In this document: in pieces, positions 36,560-45,787 of the stretch | Numbering within the stretch: the stretch's first letter is position 1 | Layout of the letters: the number at the start of each line of letters is the position of its first letter | Assembly: GCF_021278965.1 (NCBI RefSeq) | Contig: NZ_CP065589.1 | Coordinates: 749,001-813,000, forward strand | DNA length: 64,000 nt | Direction of reading: 5' to 3' | Source: Chryseobacterium capnotolerans | Lineage (GTDB): Bacteria > Bacteroidota > Bacteroidia > Flavobacteriales > Weeksellaceae | Notes under the pieces: model-generated | Database searches by the model: none | What the model saw: only the letters and a program-made list of their open reading frames with translations | What the model was told of the DNA's origin: nothing | Translations under genes and position numbers: made by a program

Positions 36560-37810
36560 ATGAAAGGACAGAATAAACTTTTTATAGCAATTATCATCGC
36601 ACTTATCCTGGGAGTAGGAATTGGAGGAATTGTACATGTGCAATATCCGGAAAGTGCAGAACCTTTTTCAAAGAATATAAAACTATTGGGAACGGTTTTC
36701 ATCAGGTTGGTACAGATGATTATTGCGCCTTTGGTATTTACTACACTGGTGGTAGGAATTGCTAAAATGAGTGACATCAAAATGATCGGAAGAGTAGGAA
36801 CAAAAGCAATGCTTTGGTTTATTTCCGCTTCTTTGATTTCCCTTTTTATCGGGTTGATACTTGTTAACTGGCTGGAGCCGGGACATGTAACCAAATTACC
36901 CGTTCAGGACGTTGCTTCAGCGGAAGATCTTTTGAAAAGCAGTAAAAGTTTTTCATTAGAAGACTTTGTAAAGCATATGATTCCTAAAAGTTTATTTGAA
37001 GCCTTTGCAACCAACGAAGTATTGCAGATTGTAGTATTTGCGATTATGTTCGGAGTTGCTTTAGCTAATTTAGGAGAAGAATATTCTAAACCGGTAGTAA
37101 AACTTTTTGATATTATTGCTCATGGTATCCTTAAAATGGTAGGATATATCATGTGGTTTGCTCCTCTTGGAGTATTGGGAGCCATTGCGGCTGTGGTAGC
37201 CACCAATGGTTTTGAGATCTTTAAGGTATATGCCATCTATTTGAGAGACTTCTTCTTTGCATTGGGTGTACTTTGGCTGGTTCTTTTATTGGTAGGATAT
37301 TTTATCTTAGGGAACAGACTGTTTGATTTATTAAAAAGAATTAAAGAGCCATTACTCATTGCATTCTCTACGACCAGTTCAGAAGCCGTATTTCCAAAAT
37401 TGGTAGAAGAACTTGAAAAATTCGGATGTAACAGCAGAGTAGTCTCTTTCATTCTTCCTTTAGGATATTCCTTTAACCTGGATGGGAGTATGATGTATAT
37501 GACATTTGCTTCTATCTTCATTGCACAGATTTATGGAGTAGAAATGACAATCGGTCAACAGATCACCATGCTTTTAGTATTGATGCTTACTTCCAAAGGG
37601 ATTGCAGGAGTTCCGAGAGCATCTTTGGTGATCATTGTAGCAACCTGTTCAATGTTCGGAATTCCACCAGAAGGAATTGCATTAATCTTACCAATTGACC
37701 ACTTCTGTGATATGGGAAGAAGTATGACTAACGTATTAGGAAATACCCTGGCAACTTCCGCAGTCTCGAAATGGGAAGGGCAGTTAACCGAACCTTTAGA
37801 CAAAATTTAA
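36560..37810 (+). CDS. Dicarboxylate/amino acid:cation symporter (DAACS family)
   Basis: A 416-residue inner-membrane transporter of the GltP/DctA/Glt-Ph fold. It has about eight transmembrane segments and two re-entrant hairpins. The serine-rich hairpin 1 appears as FSTTSSEAVFPKL, and the TM7 motif as SFNLDGSMMYM (family NMDGT). Hairpin 2 and TM8 include SKGIAGVPRAS and DHFCDMGRSMTNVLGN. Sodium- or proton-coupled glutamate, aspartate or C4-dicarboxylate uptake is expected. The next gene starts 3 bp later. Confidence 0.9.
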   Translation: MKGQNKLFIAIIIALILGVGIGGIVHVQYPESAEPFSKNIKLLGTVFIRLVQMIIAPLVFTTLVVGIAKMSDIKMIGRVGTKAMLWFISASLISLFIGLILVNWLEPGHVTKLPVQDVASAEDLLKSSKSFSLEDFVKHMIPKSLFEAFATNEVLQIVVFAIMFGVALANLGEEYSKPVVKLFDIIAHGILKMVGYIMWFAPLGVLGAIAAVVATNGFEIFKVYAIYLRDFFFALGVLWLVLLLVGYFILGNRLFDLLKRIKEPLLIAFSTTSSEAVFPKLVEELEKFGCNSRVVSFILPLGYSFNLDGSMMYMTFASIFIAQIYGVEMTIGQQITMLLVLMLTSKGIAGVPRASLVIIVATCSMFGIPPEGIALILPIDHFCDMGRSMTNVLGNTLATSAVSKWEGQLTEPLDKI

Positions 37811-37813
37811 ATA

Positions 37814-38536
37814 ATGAGTTTAAACAGCTTATCAACTTATAAAAGCCATATTGAGAAATATGGCTTTTCAGTTATTAATGAAGTGTTTTCTAAGGCAGAG
37901 GTTACTCAGATTATCCATGTTCTGGACAACATAGATACATCAAAAGAGAATTTCAGGAAATCAGAAGACCTGTTTGCTATCAGACAGTTTTTGAAGGAAG
38001 TCCCGGAAGTTAAAGACCTTATCTTTAATGAAAATGTCAAGAAAATCATCAATGAAATCTTTGGTGATCGGTATTTTGTAGTAAAAAGTATCTATTTTGA
38101 TAAACCGGAAGCCTCCAATTGGTATGTTGCTTATCATCAGGATCTGACTATTTCGGTTGATAAAAAGCTGGAGTTATCTGGTTTTGGTCCCTGGACTACA
38201 AAACAGAATCAGTTTGCGGTACAGCCGCCATTGAATATTTTAGAGAATATTTATACCATAAGAATTCATCTGGATGATACGGATGAGAATAACGGAGCGT
38301 TGAAAATTGTTCCGGAATCTCATTCTAAAGGAATTTACAGGCCGGAAACAATCGACTGGAATGTGGAAACCGAAGAAATCTGTAAGGTAGAAAAAGGTGG
38401 AGTGATGCTCATGAAACCTCTTACACTTCATGGGTCTAACAGAACTACCAATGGAAAGAAAAGAAGAGTCATTCACATAGAATTTTCAGATATGGAGCTT
38501 CCTGAAGTGCTGCAATGGGCAGAAAGAATGAATTGA
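37814..38536 (+). CDS. Phytanoyl-CoA dioxygenase (PhyH) family protein
   Basis: A 240-residue non-heme iron, 2-oxoglutarate-dependent oxygenase. The metal motif is H-x-D at His108/Asp110 (YHQDLTIS) and His206 in TLHGSNRTT; the 2-oxoglutarate Arg follows in KRRVIHIEF. Members hydroxylate diverse small molecules. Placement 3 bp behind an amino-acid/dicarboxylate symporter suggests that the imported compound may be its substrate or cosubstrate (2-oxoglutarate itself is a dicarboxylate); this is inference. Confidence 0.85.
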   Translation: MSLNSLSTYKSHIEKYGFSVINEVFSKAEVTQIIHVLDNIDTSKENFRKSEDLFAIRQFLKEVPEVKDLIFNENVKKIINEIFGDRYFVVKSIYFDKPEASNWYVAYHQDLTISVDKKLELSGFGPWTTKQNQFAVQPPLNILENIYTIRIHLDDTDENNGALKIVPESHSKGIYRPETIDWNVETEEICKVEKGGVMLMKPLTLHGSNRTTNGKKRRVIHIEFSDMELPEVLQWAERMN

Positions 38537-38540
38537 TAAA

Positions 38541-38579
38541 AAATAAAGCCTTTCGAAATTTTCGAAGGGCTTTATTTTT
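38541..38579 (+). terminator. Terminator after the PhyH gene
   Basis: Long stem AAATAAAGCC...TTCGAA / TTCGAA...GGCTTTATTT followed by T. Confidence 0.8.
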
Positions 38580-38636
38580 GAGTTGAAATGCTGAAATGAA
38601 CTATTTGGAATGAATCCTCATCTCCAATTATTCTTA

Positions 38637-39473
38637 CTATTTTACAGAGACTTCATCAATAAAAATATACGTTTCACCACCGGTTTTCTGATGCCAGCCA
38701 GGAATTTTTCCAGGATAATAAGCTTTTACTTTAAGATATCTAGCTTCGGTAGGAAGAATTTCAGTGGCAAAATCCTTGATCTGCACCTTTTCGTCTTTAG
38801 GATCAATATCATTGTTGATAGTATCCAGAAGAATAAAATCTTTTGCATTCATAGAGGCATAATATTCCACTTTTTTAGGCATTAAGATGTGGGCTTTATG
38901 GTCCTGAAGATAAGTAGAGGAAATCTGGGTGATTTGCAGAGGAGATTGAAAATCGATTAGAGCTTCAAAATTCTGCCCCAAATAACCTTGCCAGTCTCCT
39001 TTTCTCCAATTTATATCACCTTTGATCCCATCAATTAATGCGATTTTTCCGGTAGCTGTATATTGAGGATCAGCTTTTGAGAGGGTAGTGACTGCCCAAT
39101 AATTAGGCCTTCTGTTAAAATTAGCTGTTGTTACTGAGCTCTTTTCTCTTTTTCTTTCTATATAGGCCTGAATCTGCGTTGTTCTGCTGATAGTAAAAGG
39201 TTTTTTGTAGGCTGTGAACTTCTTTTTTTTGTTCATATCACTGGCATCCAAAGTCATATAATAGATTTTATCATCAGGATTCTGCGAAATAATCTCAACC
39301 TTGGTGGAAAAATCAAAGATTCTGTCCGCTTTAACGGCCGGAGCGGCAATGACCTGCTGAAAAGTAGTTGTAGGATCGTTGGTTTCCATCTTTGGATCCA
39401 CATGCTGAGAATGATTTTGAGCATCTATAATCTGGGTCAATAATAAAGACAATGCAAACAGTCCTTTTTTCAT
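38637..39473 (-). CDS. Exported protein with FN3-associated and discoidin (F5/8 C)-like domains
   Basis: A 278-residue protein. The signal peptide MKKGLFALSLLLTQIIDA is followed by an FN3-assoc/chitobiase C-terminal-like segment (about 60-115, MTLDASD...FTAYKKPFTISRTTQIQAY) and a galactose-binding discoidin-like domain (about 125-275, GYLGQNFEALIDFQSPLQIT). These domains are normally the tail of glycoside hydrolase family 20 hexosaminidases, but no catalytic domain is present. A surface carbohydrate-binding role is plausible. Confidence 0.7.
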   Translation of the reverse strand: MKKGLFALSLLLTQIIDAQNHSQHVDPKMETNDPTTTFQQVIAAPAVKADRIFDFSTKVEIISQNPDDKIYYMTLDASDMNKKKKFTAYKKPFTISRTTQIQAYIERKREKSSVTTANFNRRPNYWAVTTLSKADPQYTATGKIALIDGIKGDINWRKGDWQGYLGQNFEALIDFQSPLQITQISSTYLQDHKAHILMPKKVEYYASMNAKDFILLDTINNDIDPKDEKVQIKDFATEILPTEARYLKVKAYYPGKIPGWHQKTGGETYIFIDEVSVK

Positions 39474-39520
39474 ATTCTGATATTAAAACGGATATAAATC
39501 AAGTACAGTACCAAATATGA

Positions 39521-39803
39521 GAAGAGGGCGGGAAATTGTGAACGTATGGGCTGGAAGATGGGAGAGGGATGCTGAAGGTGCTGTTAGGAGATGTATAACT
39601 TTCAGTTTATTGATTGTAATTAATTCATAAGTTTAGAAAGAGGTTTGGGCTGGAAGTGGGAAGCAGTAGGTGCTGCAAGGTTAGGAGTAACTTGTTGTCT
39701 ATTGATTGTAGTGAATGGATAAGTTTAGAAAATCTTATTAAAATGCCATTTGTAGCCGGGCTTCAATAACTTCCCTATTCCCACTTCCAGCCTCCTTTCC
39801 CCT
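39521..39803. repeat. Dispersed GGAAG/CTTCC element, copy C, with an internal tandem duplication
   Basis: The left arm is GAAGAGGGCGGG (39521) and the right arm is CTTCCCTATTCCCACTTCC (about 39771-39803). Inside, a block of about 99 bp starting GGGCTGGAAG is present twice in tandem (39548-39646 and 39647-39745). Both copies include TTGATTGTA...ATAAGTTTAGAAA. It fills the otherwise gene-free gap 39474-39863. Confidence 0.6.
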
Positions 39804-39863
39804 TAACATGTAATAAAACTCAATATCTGGTTGTCTTATATAAAACCATGATTATCAAACCAT

Positions 39864-42204
39864 ATGAAGAAGATACTAGTTTCAGCCATTATTTTATTAC
39901 CAACCGCTTTTTTTTCTCAAATCATAACAGGAAAGATCACTCATTCTGGAAAAGCGGGTTCCTATGTGGAAATTATAGCTGTAAAGGATCAGAAAAAGCA
40001 GACTGCCATTTCTGATGAAAAAGGAAATTATTCATTGAAGCTTTCTGAAGAGGGGAATTATACTATAAAACTGATTCAGGACGGAATGGAAGTTTCCCAT
40101 ACAGATATTACGGTGAATGGGAATGTAAAGCAGGACTTTTTCATTGAAGAAAAAAAGGAAAAGCAGATTGAAGGGGTAACACTTACTGCTAAAAAAACTG
40201 ATTGAAAGAAAAGCCGACAGATTGGTTTTTAATGTAGCCAATTCTGTTGCTTCCCAGGGAATGGATGGAGCAGATGCATTGGCTGCAACACCTTTAGTGA
40301 AAGTTGATGAGAATGCAGGCGTTTCTATTGCAGGGAAAAGCGGCGTTGCCATTATGATCAATGAACGAATTCTAAACTTATCTTCAGCCGAACTTGTAAC
40401 CTATCTTAAAAGTCTCAGATCAGAAAATATAGAGAAAATTGAAGTGATCACTACGCCGCCTGCTAAATATGAAGCTCAGGGAAATAGTGGTCTCATCAAT
40501 ATCGTTCTGAAGAAAAATCAGAATCTGGGCTGGAATGGAAGCTTTACAACAGGTTTTCAGCAGCAGACCTACTCTGGATTTTCAAACAGTGCAACCCTCA
40601 ATTATCAGAATGAAAAACTGCGTTCTTCACTGAAATTAAGACAAAGTAAATATCAAAAACATTCTTTTGAAAATTATAGAATAACAGGAACAGAAGGACT
40701 TAAAAGTCACGATGACAGAACGGATTTTGGAGATGGACTTGGTGCTAATCTTAGTATTGACTATCAGCTAAACGGGAAATCTAACATCGGGTTTATCTAC
40801 GATTATGGAAGGGGGCATTCTAATATGGATATTGAGAATACTTCAGATTATTTTCAGAATGATAATTATACCAATACATTATCTACTTATGCAGAACACA
40901 GAGGGAGATCTACACAGCAGACAATAAGTGCTTACTATGATGTGAAGTTTGGAAAGCAGGATAATAAATTAAGTATTACCGGAAATTATTTTTCTAACCT
41001 TCCCAAAACTACCATAGATTTTACAACTAAAGAAAGTTCTGGAAATCAATTTGTTGTGAAATCACCATCGGTGGTAGATTATAAAATTTACTCGGGGCAG
41101 GCAGACCTTATTCTGCCTTATCAGTTTGCCAAGACAGAGGCAGGGATTAAGTTTACCAATTTTGATAATAATTCGAGCATCTTTTATCAAAATCTGGATA
41201 ACGGAAATTATATAACAGATGTTTTGAAGAGTAATGAGTTTGAGTACAATGAGAAAAACTATGCTGCTTATTTCAGTCTTGAGAAATCTTTTAATGAAAA
41301 GTGGTCAGCAAAAGCCGGACTTCGATACGAATATTCTGTGGTCAACGGAAATTCGCTGACTTCCGGTCAGCAGTCGGAAAGTTCTTATGGCAAGTTTTTT
41401 CCTACTGCTTATGTGAGTTATAAGAGTGATGAAAATAATACGTTCAGTCTTAATTATTCTAAAAGGATCAACAGGCCGGGATTTCGTGCGATCAATCCAT
41501 ATCGCTGGTACATCAATGTAAACTCATATTTTACCGGAAATCCTTTTTTACAGCCTTCTATTAATCATAATTTTGAATTTTCCCATGTCTATAAAGGGAA
41601 ATTATCAACCACCCTTTATTTTCAGAGAACGTTGGATGGGTTTGGTCAATTGGCCAGTTTATCGGGGGAGAGCAGAACAAGTACATTTTTCAATTTTTAT
41701 AATCAGAATAGCTTAGGTGCTACCCTTAATTATTCAGATACATTTTTCAAACGTTGGGAAACCAATTATTCTGCTGATGTATCTTATACAGATATGACTG
41801 TTTTTACTACCGATGCTTCTTCTAAAAAGGGATATAGCTATGATTTTGATTTTCAGAATAATCTTTCACTGAATAATGGGAAAACCATTCAGTTAATTTT
41901 AAATTATTGGCTTCGTCTTCCTTCTAATTCGGGAAATCTGCGATGGGATTTTGTAGGGAATTTAACTACAGGGGTAAAAATGAATCTTATGGATAAAAAA
42001 TTACAAATTAATGTAATCGTTTCAGATATTTTTAAGCAATCGAGAAGTAAAGGAGAGATTTTTTATACGACAGGATCTCATTATTTCAATAATTATTACG
42101 ATGCCAGAAGGCTTACAGTATCGGCCACTTATACTTTCGGAAATAAGAAAGTAAAAGGAACGAACCGTAATGTAAACTTTGATGAAAAAAATAGAGCGAA
42201 TTAA
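39864..42204 (+). CDS. Outer-membrane beta-barrel protein (TonB-receptor-like, OMP_b-brl_3 type), frameshifted
   Basis: About 780 residues when repaired. It has a signal peptide (MKKILVSAIILLPTAFFSQ), a carboxypeptidase-regulatory-like domain (AISDEKGNYSLKLSEEGNY), then a plug-like region (RADRLVFNV-type: ERKADRLVFNVANSVAS, VKVDENAGVSIAGKSGVAI, IEKIEVITTPPAKYEAQGNSG), and a barrel closing in LTVSATYTFGN. The frame breaks in the seven-A run 40191-40197; removing one A gives GVTLTAKKLIERKADR. Such proteins lack a known ligand. Flanked by copies of the CTTCC/GGAAG repeat on both sides. Confidence 0.82.
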
Positions 42205-42211
42205 GGATGTA

Positions 42212-42345
42212 TGGAAGCTGGAAGAGGGAAGCTGGAGGTACTTTTCCTCTTATAATAACTAATAGATCTTTTATTGAAAGGCTGATATGTCAGTTAAATA
42301 AAACTTCAACTTCTATAGCTTCCAGCCTCCTGCTTTCAGCTTCCT
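42212..42345. repeat. Dispersed GGAAG/CTTCC element, copy D
   Basis: Left arm TGGAAGCTGGAAGAGGGAAG (from 42212) and right arm TTCCAGCCTCCTGCTTTCAG (to 42345) enclose about 75 bp. It directly follows the stop of the outer-membrane protein and reaches to 6 bp from the end of the next gene. Confidence 0.65.
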
Positions 42346-42350
42346 TACTA

Positions 42351-42806
42351 CTAAACCTCGCCTTCAAACAAGTTATTAAGATATTCCAACTTATGACTTT
42401 CATGCCTTGCAGTTCCCAGGTATTTTTTCCATGCCTGGGACTCATGGTAAACAATGCCCATTTCCCAGACACAGTAAGTCGGGAGGTGGGTTTTATTTCT
42501 ATCCCATATTTCAAATTTTCCACTTCCGTCATAGTATACGCTTTCCCATAATTCGTTTTCACTTCGCCATGTACATACCAAAAGAAGATAATTTTCTCCA
42601 CATCGGTGCATGATCACAAATCCAAGATCTTCGATATTTTGAAAGTTTTCACCAGCATTTTCAATACATGTTCTGGCATTCTGAATATCCTGTAAAGAAA
42701 CCTCAGCAGGATCTTTAGCCAGATCATACCATTTGAATCTTGTTTTTCCTATAGTGAATATTTCTTTAGGTAATGCATATTTAGATGGGTAAACAATAGT
42801 TTCCAT
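42351..42806 (-). CDS. Conserved hypothetical protein
   Basis: A 151-residue cytosolic protein starting METIVYPSKY. A longer reading to 42860 exists, but its N-terminus (MFILFFHHEEPSAIK) looks non-coding. It is rich in aromatic residues (WYDLAKDP, CTWRSENELWESVYYDGSG, CVWEMGIVYHE), and its C-terminal part resembles proteins that answer a request for effort or immunity rather than an enzyme. I do not recognise the family. No signal peptide or membrane segment. Confidence 0.55.
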   Translation of the reverse strand: METIVYPSKYALPKEIFTIGKTRFKWYDLAKDPAEVSLQDIQNARTCIENAGENFQNIEDLGFVIMHRCGENYLLLVCTWRSENELWESVYYDGSGKFEIWDRNKTHLPTYCVWEMGIVYHESQAWKKYLGTARHESHKLEYLNNLFEGEV

Positions 42807-42956
42807 AGATATTGTTTTGATGGCGGATGGTTCCTCATGATGAAAAAACAGGATAAACAAAATTTTTAACGATCTGATTTATCACCTGATATTATAGATT
42901 TTATTGATTCTAAATTACCGAAAAAAAACGTAAATTTGTAAACAATTTATATTTAT

Positions 42957-44063
42957 ATGTTGACGAAAGAAAAGGTTCAGGAATTCCTTAAAGAAATAGA
43001 AGTAGATGATTTGGTGAATAATCTTCAGATTATGGGTAATGATGTTTATATTGACATGACGGCTCATTCACCAGCAATGCATGAAAAGAAAAAGCTGGAA
43101 GCAGCTATGAAGCAGGCTTTTGCCAGTGAGTTTGGAGAAGACATTCATTTAAAACTTAAAATTGTTTCTCCGGAACCTAGTGAAATTCAGCAAAGTCAGA
43201 TCAAAGGAAAACAAATCCCTGGGATTCAAAATATTATCGCTATTGCTTCCGGTAAAGGAGGAGTAGGAAAGTCTACAGTTTCTGCAAATATGGCAGTTAC
43301 TTTAGCAAAAATGGGTTTTAAAGTAGGATTATTGGATGCTGATATCTACGGACCATCAGTTCCTACCATGTTCGATACAGAAGGGGCAAAACCAATCTCT
43401 GTAGAAGTGGATGGAAAAAACATGATGAAACCTATCGAAAATTATGGAGTGAAAATGCTTTCTATTGGATATTTCTCCGGAGCTAACCAGGCGGTAGTTT
43501 GGAGAGGGCCAATGGCTTCAAAAGCATTAAACCAAATGATCAGAGATGCTGCATGGGGTGAATTGGATTTCTTATTAATTGACCTTCCTCCGGGAACAGG
43601 TGATATTCACTTATCAATCATTCAGGAAGTGCCTGTAACAGGAGCTGTGATTGTAAGTACACCTCAGCATGTTGCTTTGGCAGACGTAAGAAAAGGGATT
43701 GCCATGTTCCAGATGGAAAGCATCAATATTCCGGTTCTTGGATTAATCGAAAATATGGCGTATTTTACACCAGAAGAACTTCCTGAAAATAAATATTATA
43801 TCTTTGGAAACCAGGGAGCACAATATTTGGCAGAAGATCTTGGAATTCCGGTATTAGGAGAGATTCCATTGATCCAAAGCATCAGAGAAGCAGGAGATGT
43901 AGGAAGACCGGCTGCTCTTCAGGAAGACTCTAAAATTGCAGAGATTTATACTGAAACGGCAAGAAAAATGGTAGAAAGTTTGGTAGAAAGAAACAAAAAT
44001 CTTCCACCAACTGAAGCTGTGAAGATCTCCACTATGGCAGGTTGCTCGCCAAAAGCAAAATAA
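42957..44063 (+). CDS. Mrp/NBP35-type Fe-S cluster carrier ATPase
   Basis: A 368-residue P-loop protein that binds and delivers Fe-S clusters. The N-terminal MIP18/DUF59-like domain (about 1-75) precedes a deviant Walker A GKGGVGKST (99-107). Further landmarks are DADIYGPSVP, VWRGPMASKAL and LLIDLPPGTGDIHL. It differs from eukaryotic NBP35 in lacking an N-terminal Cys4 motif. The NifU-domain gene follows 48 bp downstream, an Fe-S biogenesis pair common in Bacteroidota. Confidence 0.9.
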   Translation: MLTKEKVQEFLKEIEVDDLVNNLQIMGNDVYIDMTAHSPAMHEKKKLEAAMKQAFASEFGEDIHLKLKIVSPEPSEIQQSQIKGKQIPGIQNIIAIASGKGGVGKSTVSANMAVTLAKMGFKVGLLDADIYGPSVPTMFDTEGAKPISVEVDGKNMMKPIENYGVKMLSIGYFSGANQAVVWRGPMASKALNQMIRDAAWGELDFLLIDLPPGTGDIHLSIIQEVPVTGAVIVSTPQHVALADVRKGIAMFQMESINIPVLGLIENMAYFTPEELPENKYYIFGNQGAQYLAEDLGIPVLGEIPLIQSIREAGDVGRPAALQEDSKIAEIYTETARKMVESLVERNKNLPPTEAVKISTMAGCSPKAK

Positions 44064-44111
44064 TAATAAATTTCAATTACATTTGAAAAAACCGAATTGA
44101 ACTGAAAAAAT

Positions 44112-44360
44112 ATGGAAACAAACATAACGCACGAAGATACAGTAACAAGAGTAATGGAAGCTCTGGAAAGCATCAGACCGTTTTTAAATAAAGACGGTGG
44201 TGACATTGAGCTTATTGACGTGAAGGATAATCAGGTTTTTGTAAAACTTCTTGGTAACTGTTCCGGATGCTCGTTGAACTTTTCAACCTTAAAATTAGGG
44301 GTGGAAAACACAATCAAGCAACATGCACCGGAAATTGAGAAAGTAGTAAACGTAGAGTAA
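44112..44360 (+). CDS. NifU C-terminal domain Fe-S scaffold protein
   Basis: An 82-residue NfuA/NifU-C type protein. It has the conserved FLNKDGGDIELIDV and the cluster-binding pair C-x-x-C in GNCSGCSLN (Cys50, Cys53). It may supply clusters to the Mrp ATPase encoded directly upstream. A strong bidirectional terminator follows. Confidence 0.92.
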   Translation: METNITHEDTVTRVMEALESIRPFLNKDGGDIELIDVKDNQVFVKLLGNCSGCSLNFSTLKLGVENTIKQHAPEIEKVVNVE

Positions 44361-44378
44361 GACTATATCTGAGATATT

Positions 44379-44414
44379 AAAAAGACAGGCTTTTTTGTAA
44401 GGCCTGTCTTTTTG
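44379..44414. terminator. Bidirectional terminator between nifU-like and barstar-like genes
   Basis: Stem AAAAGACAGGC / GCCTGTCTTTT with A and T runs on both sides, between two convergent genes. Confidence 0.85.
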
Positions 44415-44433
44415 TTGTTAAAATATTTTATAT

Positions 44434-45146
44434 TTATTCCAATAGAACTTTTACTCTACGCTCTTCAAAGATTTCAAGAATAATTTCAAAATCTCTTTTT
44501 AAAAGCTTTCTGCTTCTATCATGATTTTTCCAATTGACTTCAGCCATTGATTGAACTCCAAAGCCTCCGTAGAAAAAGTCTATTAATGCATTGAAATTTC
44601 TGCCAAAATATCCGCCGGGGCCATTGACAGCTTCTCCGATTGCACAATAGAATTCATTTATATTATCAAATAAATTTCCATCAAGTTCTATTTTTACATT
44701 GGGATGATCTATTTCTGGTGTTTGAATATGAAATGCAAAGCCAAGCCAGCCCTGCAATTCTTTTTATTAAATTTTTTCCATAAATTTTTTTCAACAATTT
44801 CATTATTGATATACATTTTCAACGCTTTCTGATAGCCAAAAGATTCATTCCATACTACACCATTTATTGTCAAATCATTTTCTTCACACCGTACAATCCT
44901 GAAATTATAAATGAATGTTCCATGCAAAATTTTTTGATTAGAATCTAATGAATAAATAAATCCATTATTCTCTTTATTTTTAATTGATTGTTTGATTTCT
45001 TGTTTTGCTTTAGTAGTATCACTAATATTAATCAATTTAATTTTGCGGTAAACGTATCTTGATTTTCTACTTTCTAGAGAATCTACCTCATCTATATAGA
45101 AAATAATTTCAGGATCATTATCTGTGTCCAATGCAAATCCAAACAT
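44434..45146 (-). CDS. Barstar family protein with an extra N-terminal domain, frameshifted
   Basis: About 237 residues when repaired. The C-terminal 100 residues match barstar, the barnase inhibitor: VKIELDGNLFDNINEFYCAI and the characteristic PGGYFGRNFNALIDFFYGG. The N-terminal 135 residues (MFGFALDTDND...) are unlike barstar and not recognised. The frame breaks at the five-T run 44761-44765; one more base gives FNKKELQGWLGFAFH. No ribonuclease gene is adjacent, so it may be an orphan immunity protein. Slightly lower GC than its neighbours. Confidence 0.7.
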
Positions 45147-45178
45147 TATGGTTACTAGTTTTAATAATAATTATTATT

Positions 45179-45568
45179 TTATTGTTTCACCACTTTATTT
45201 CCCACCCCTGTAAGAGAAGCATTAGGTTTTCCTGATTTTGTTCCTGAAGTTCTATAGTAAACAGTATTATTACCACCTTCTATGGCAACATTATCCACTT
45301 TATCAATATATACTTTGTTACCTGTTCCCGAAACTGAAATTTTTCTTGCATTTCCTTTGACTGTTACGGTATTATCACCTCCGGCAACTTCTACATTTCC
45401 ACCGTTAAGAGTATAATTAAGTTTATGTCCAACGCCGTCTACCTGTATTGTTTTGCCATCAGACTGCTCAACTCCTTTTGTGGATTCTGTTTTTTTGGAT
45501 TGAGAAAATACTGTTCCTGTTCCTAGTAACAGAATCGCTAAAATACCTGCTGTTTTAATACTTTTCAT
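45179..45568 (-). CDS. DUF3060-type exported protein
   Basis: A 129-residue protein. A signal peptide (LAILLLGTGTVFSQ) is followed by beta-helix-like repeats of the form (V/I)-x-G-x-x-(N/H)-x-(V/I) (VEVAGGDNTVTVKG, ISVSGTGNKVYIDK, VAIEGGNNTVYYRT), characteristic of DUF3060. I chose ATG 45568 because the upstream frame adds a non-signal extension. Surface or periplasmic, function unknown. Confidence 0.75.
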   Translation of the reverse strand: MKSIKTAGILAILLLGTGTVFSQSKKTESTKGVEQSDGKTIQVDGVGHKLNYTLNGGNVEVAGGDNTVTVKGNARKISVSGTGNKVYIDKVDNVAIEGGNNTVYYRTSGTKSGKPNASLTGVGNKVVKQ

Positions 45569-45738
45569 ATTGAATTTGGTTTTTGTTGTGGGTAAATATA
45601 TGTACAAAATAATTTTCTCATAGTTAATCAAAAGTTAAATGATTGCTTTTTGTTGTTAAAGGGACTTGGGAAAATATCCTTTAAGGTTTTAAATCTTTAC
45701 GTCAATATTAGTAGTTTCCACCTTTTAAAATTATCATG

Positions 45739-45764
45739 AAAAAAGCCCCTAAAAATAGAGGCTT
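45739..45764 (-). terminator. Terminator of the large T9SS protein gene
   Basis: Hairpin GAGGCTT / AAGCCcCT, followed by T6 on the minus strand. Confidence 0.7.
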
Positions 45765-45787
45765 CAATCAAATCGTAGAATGGTATA

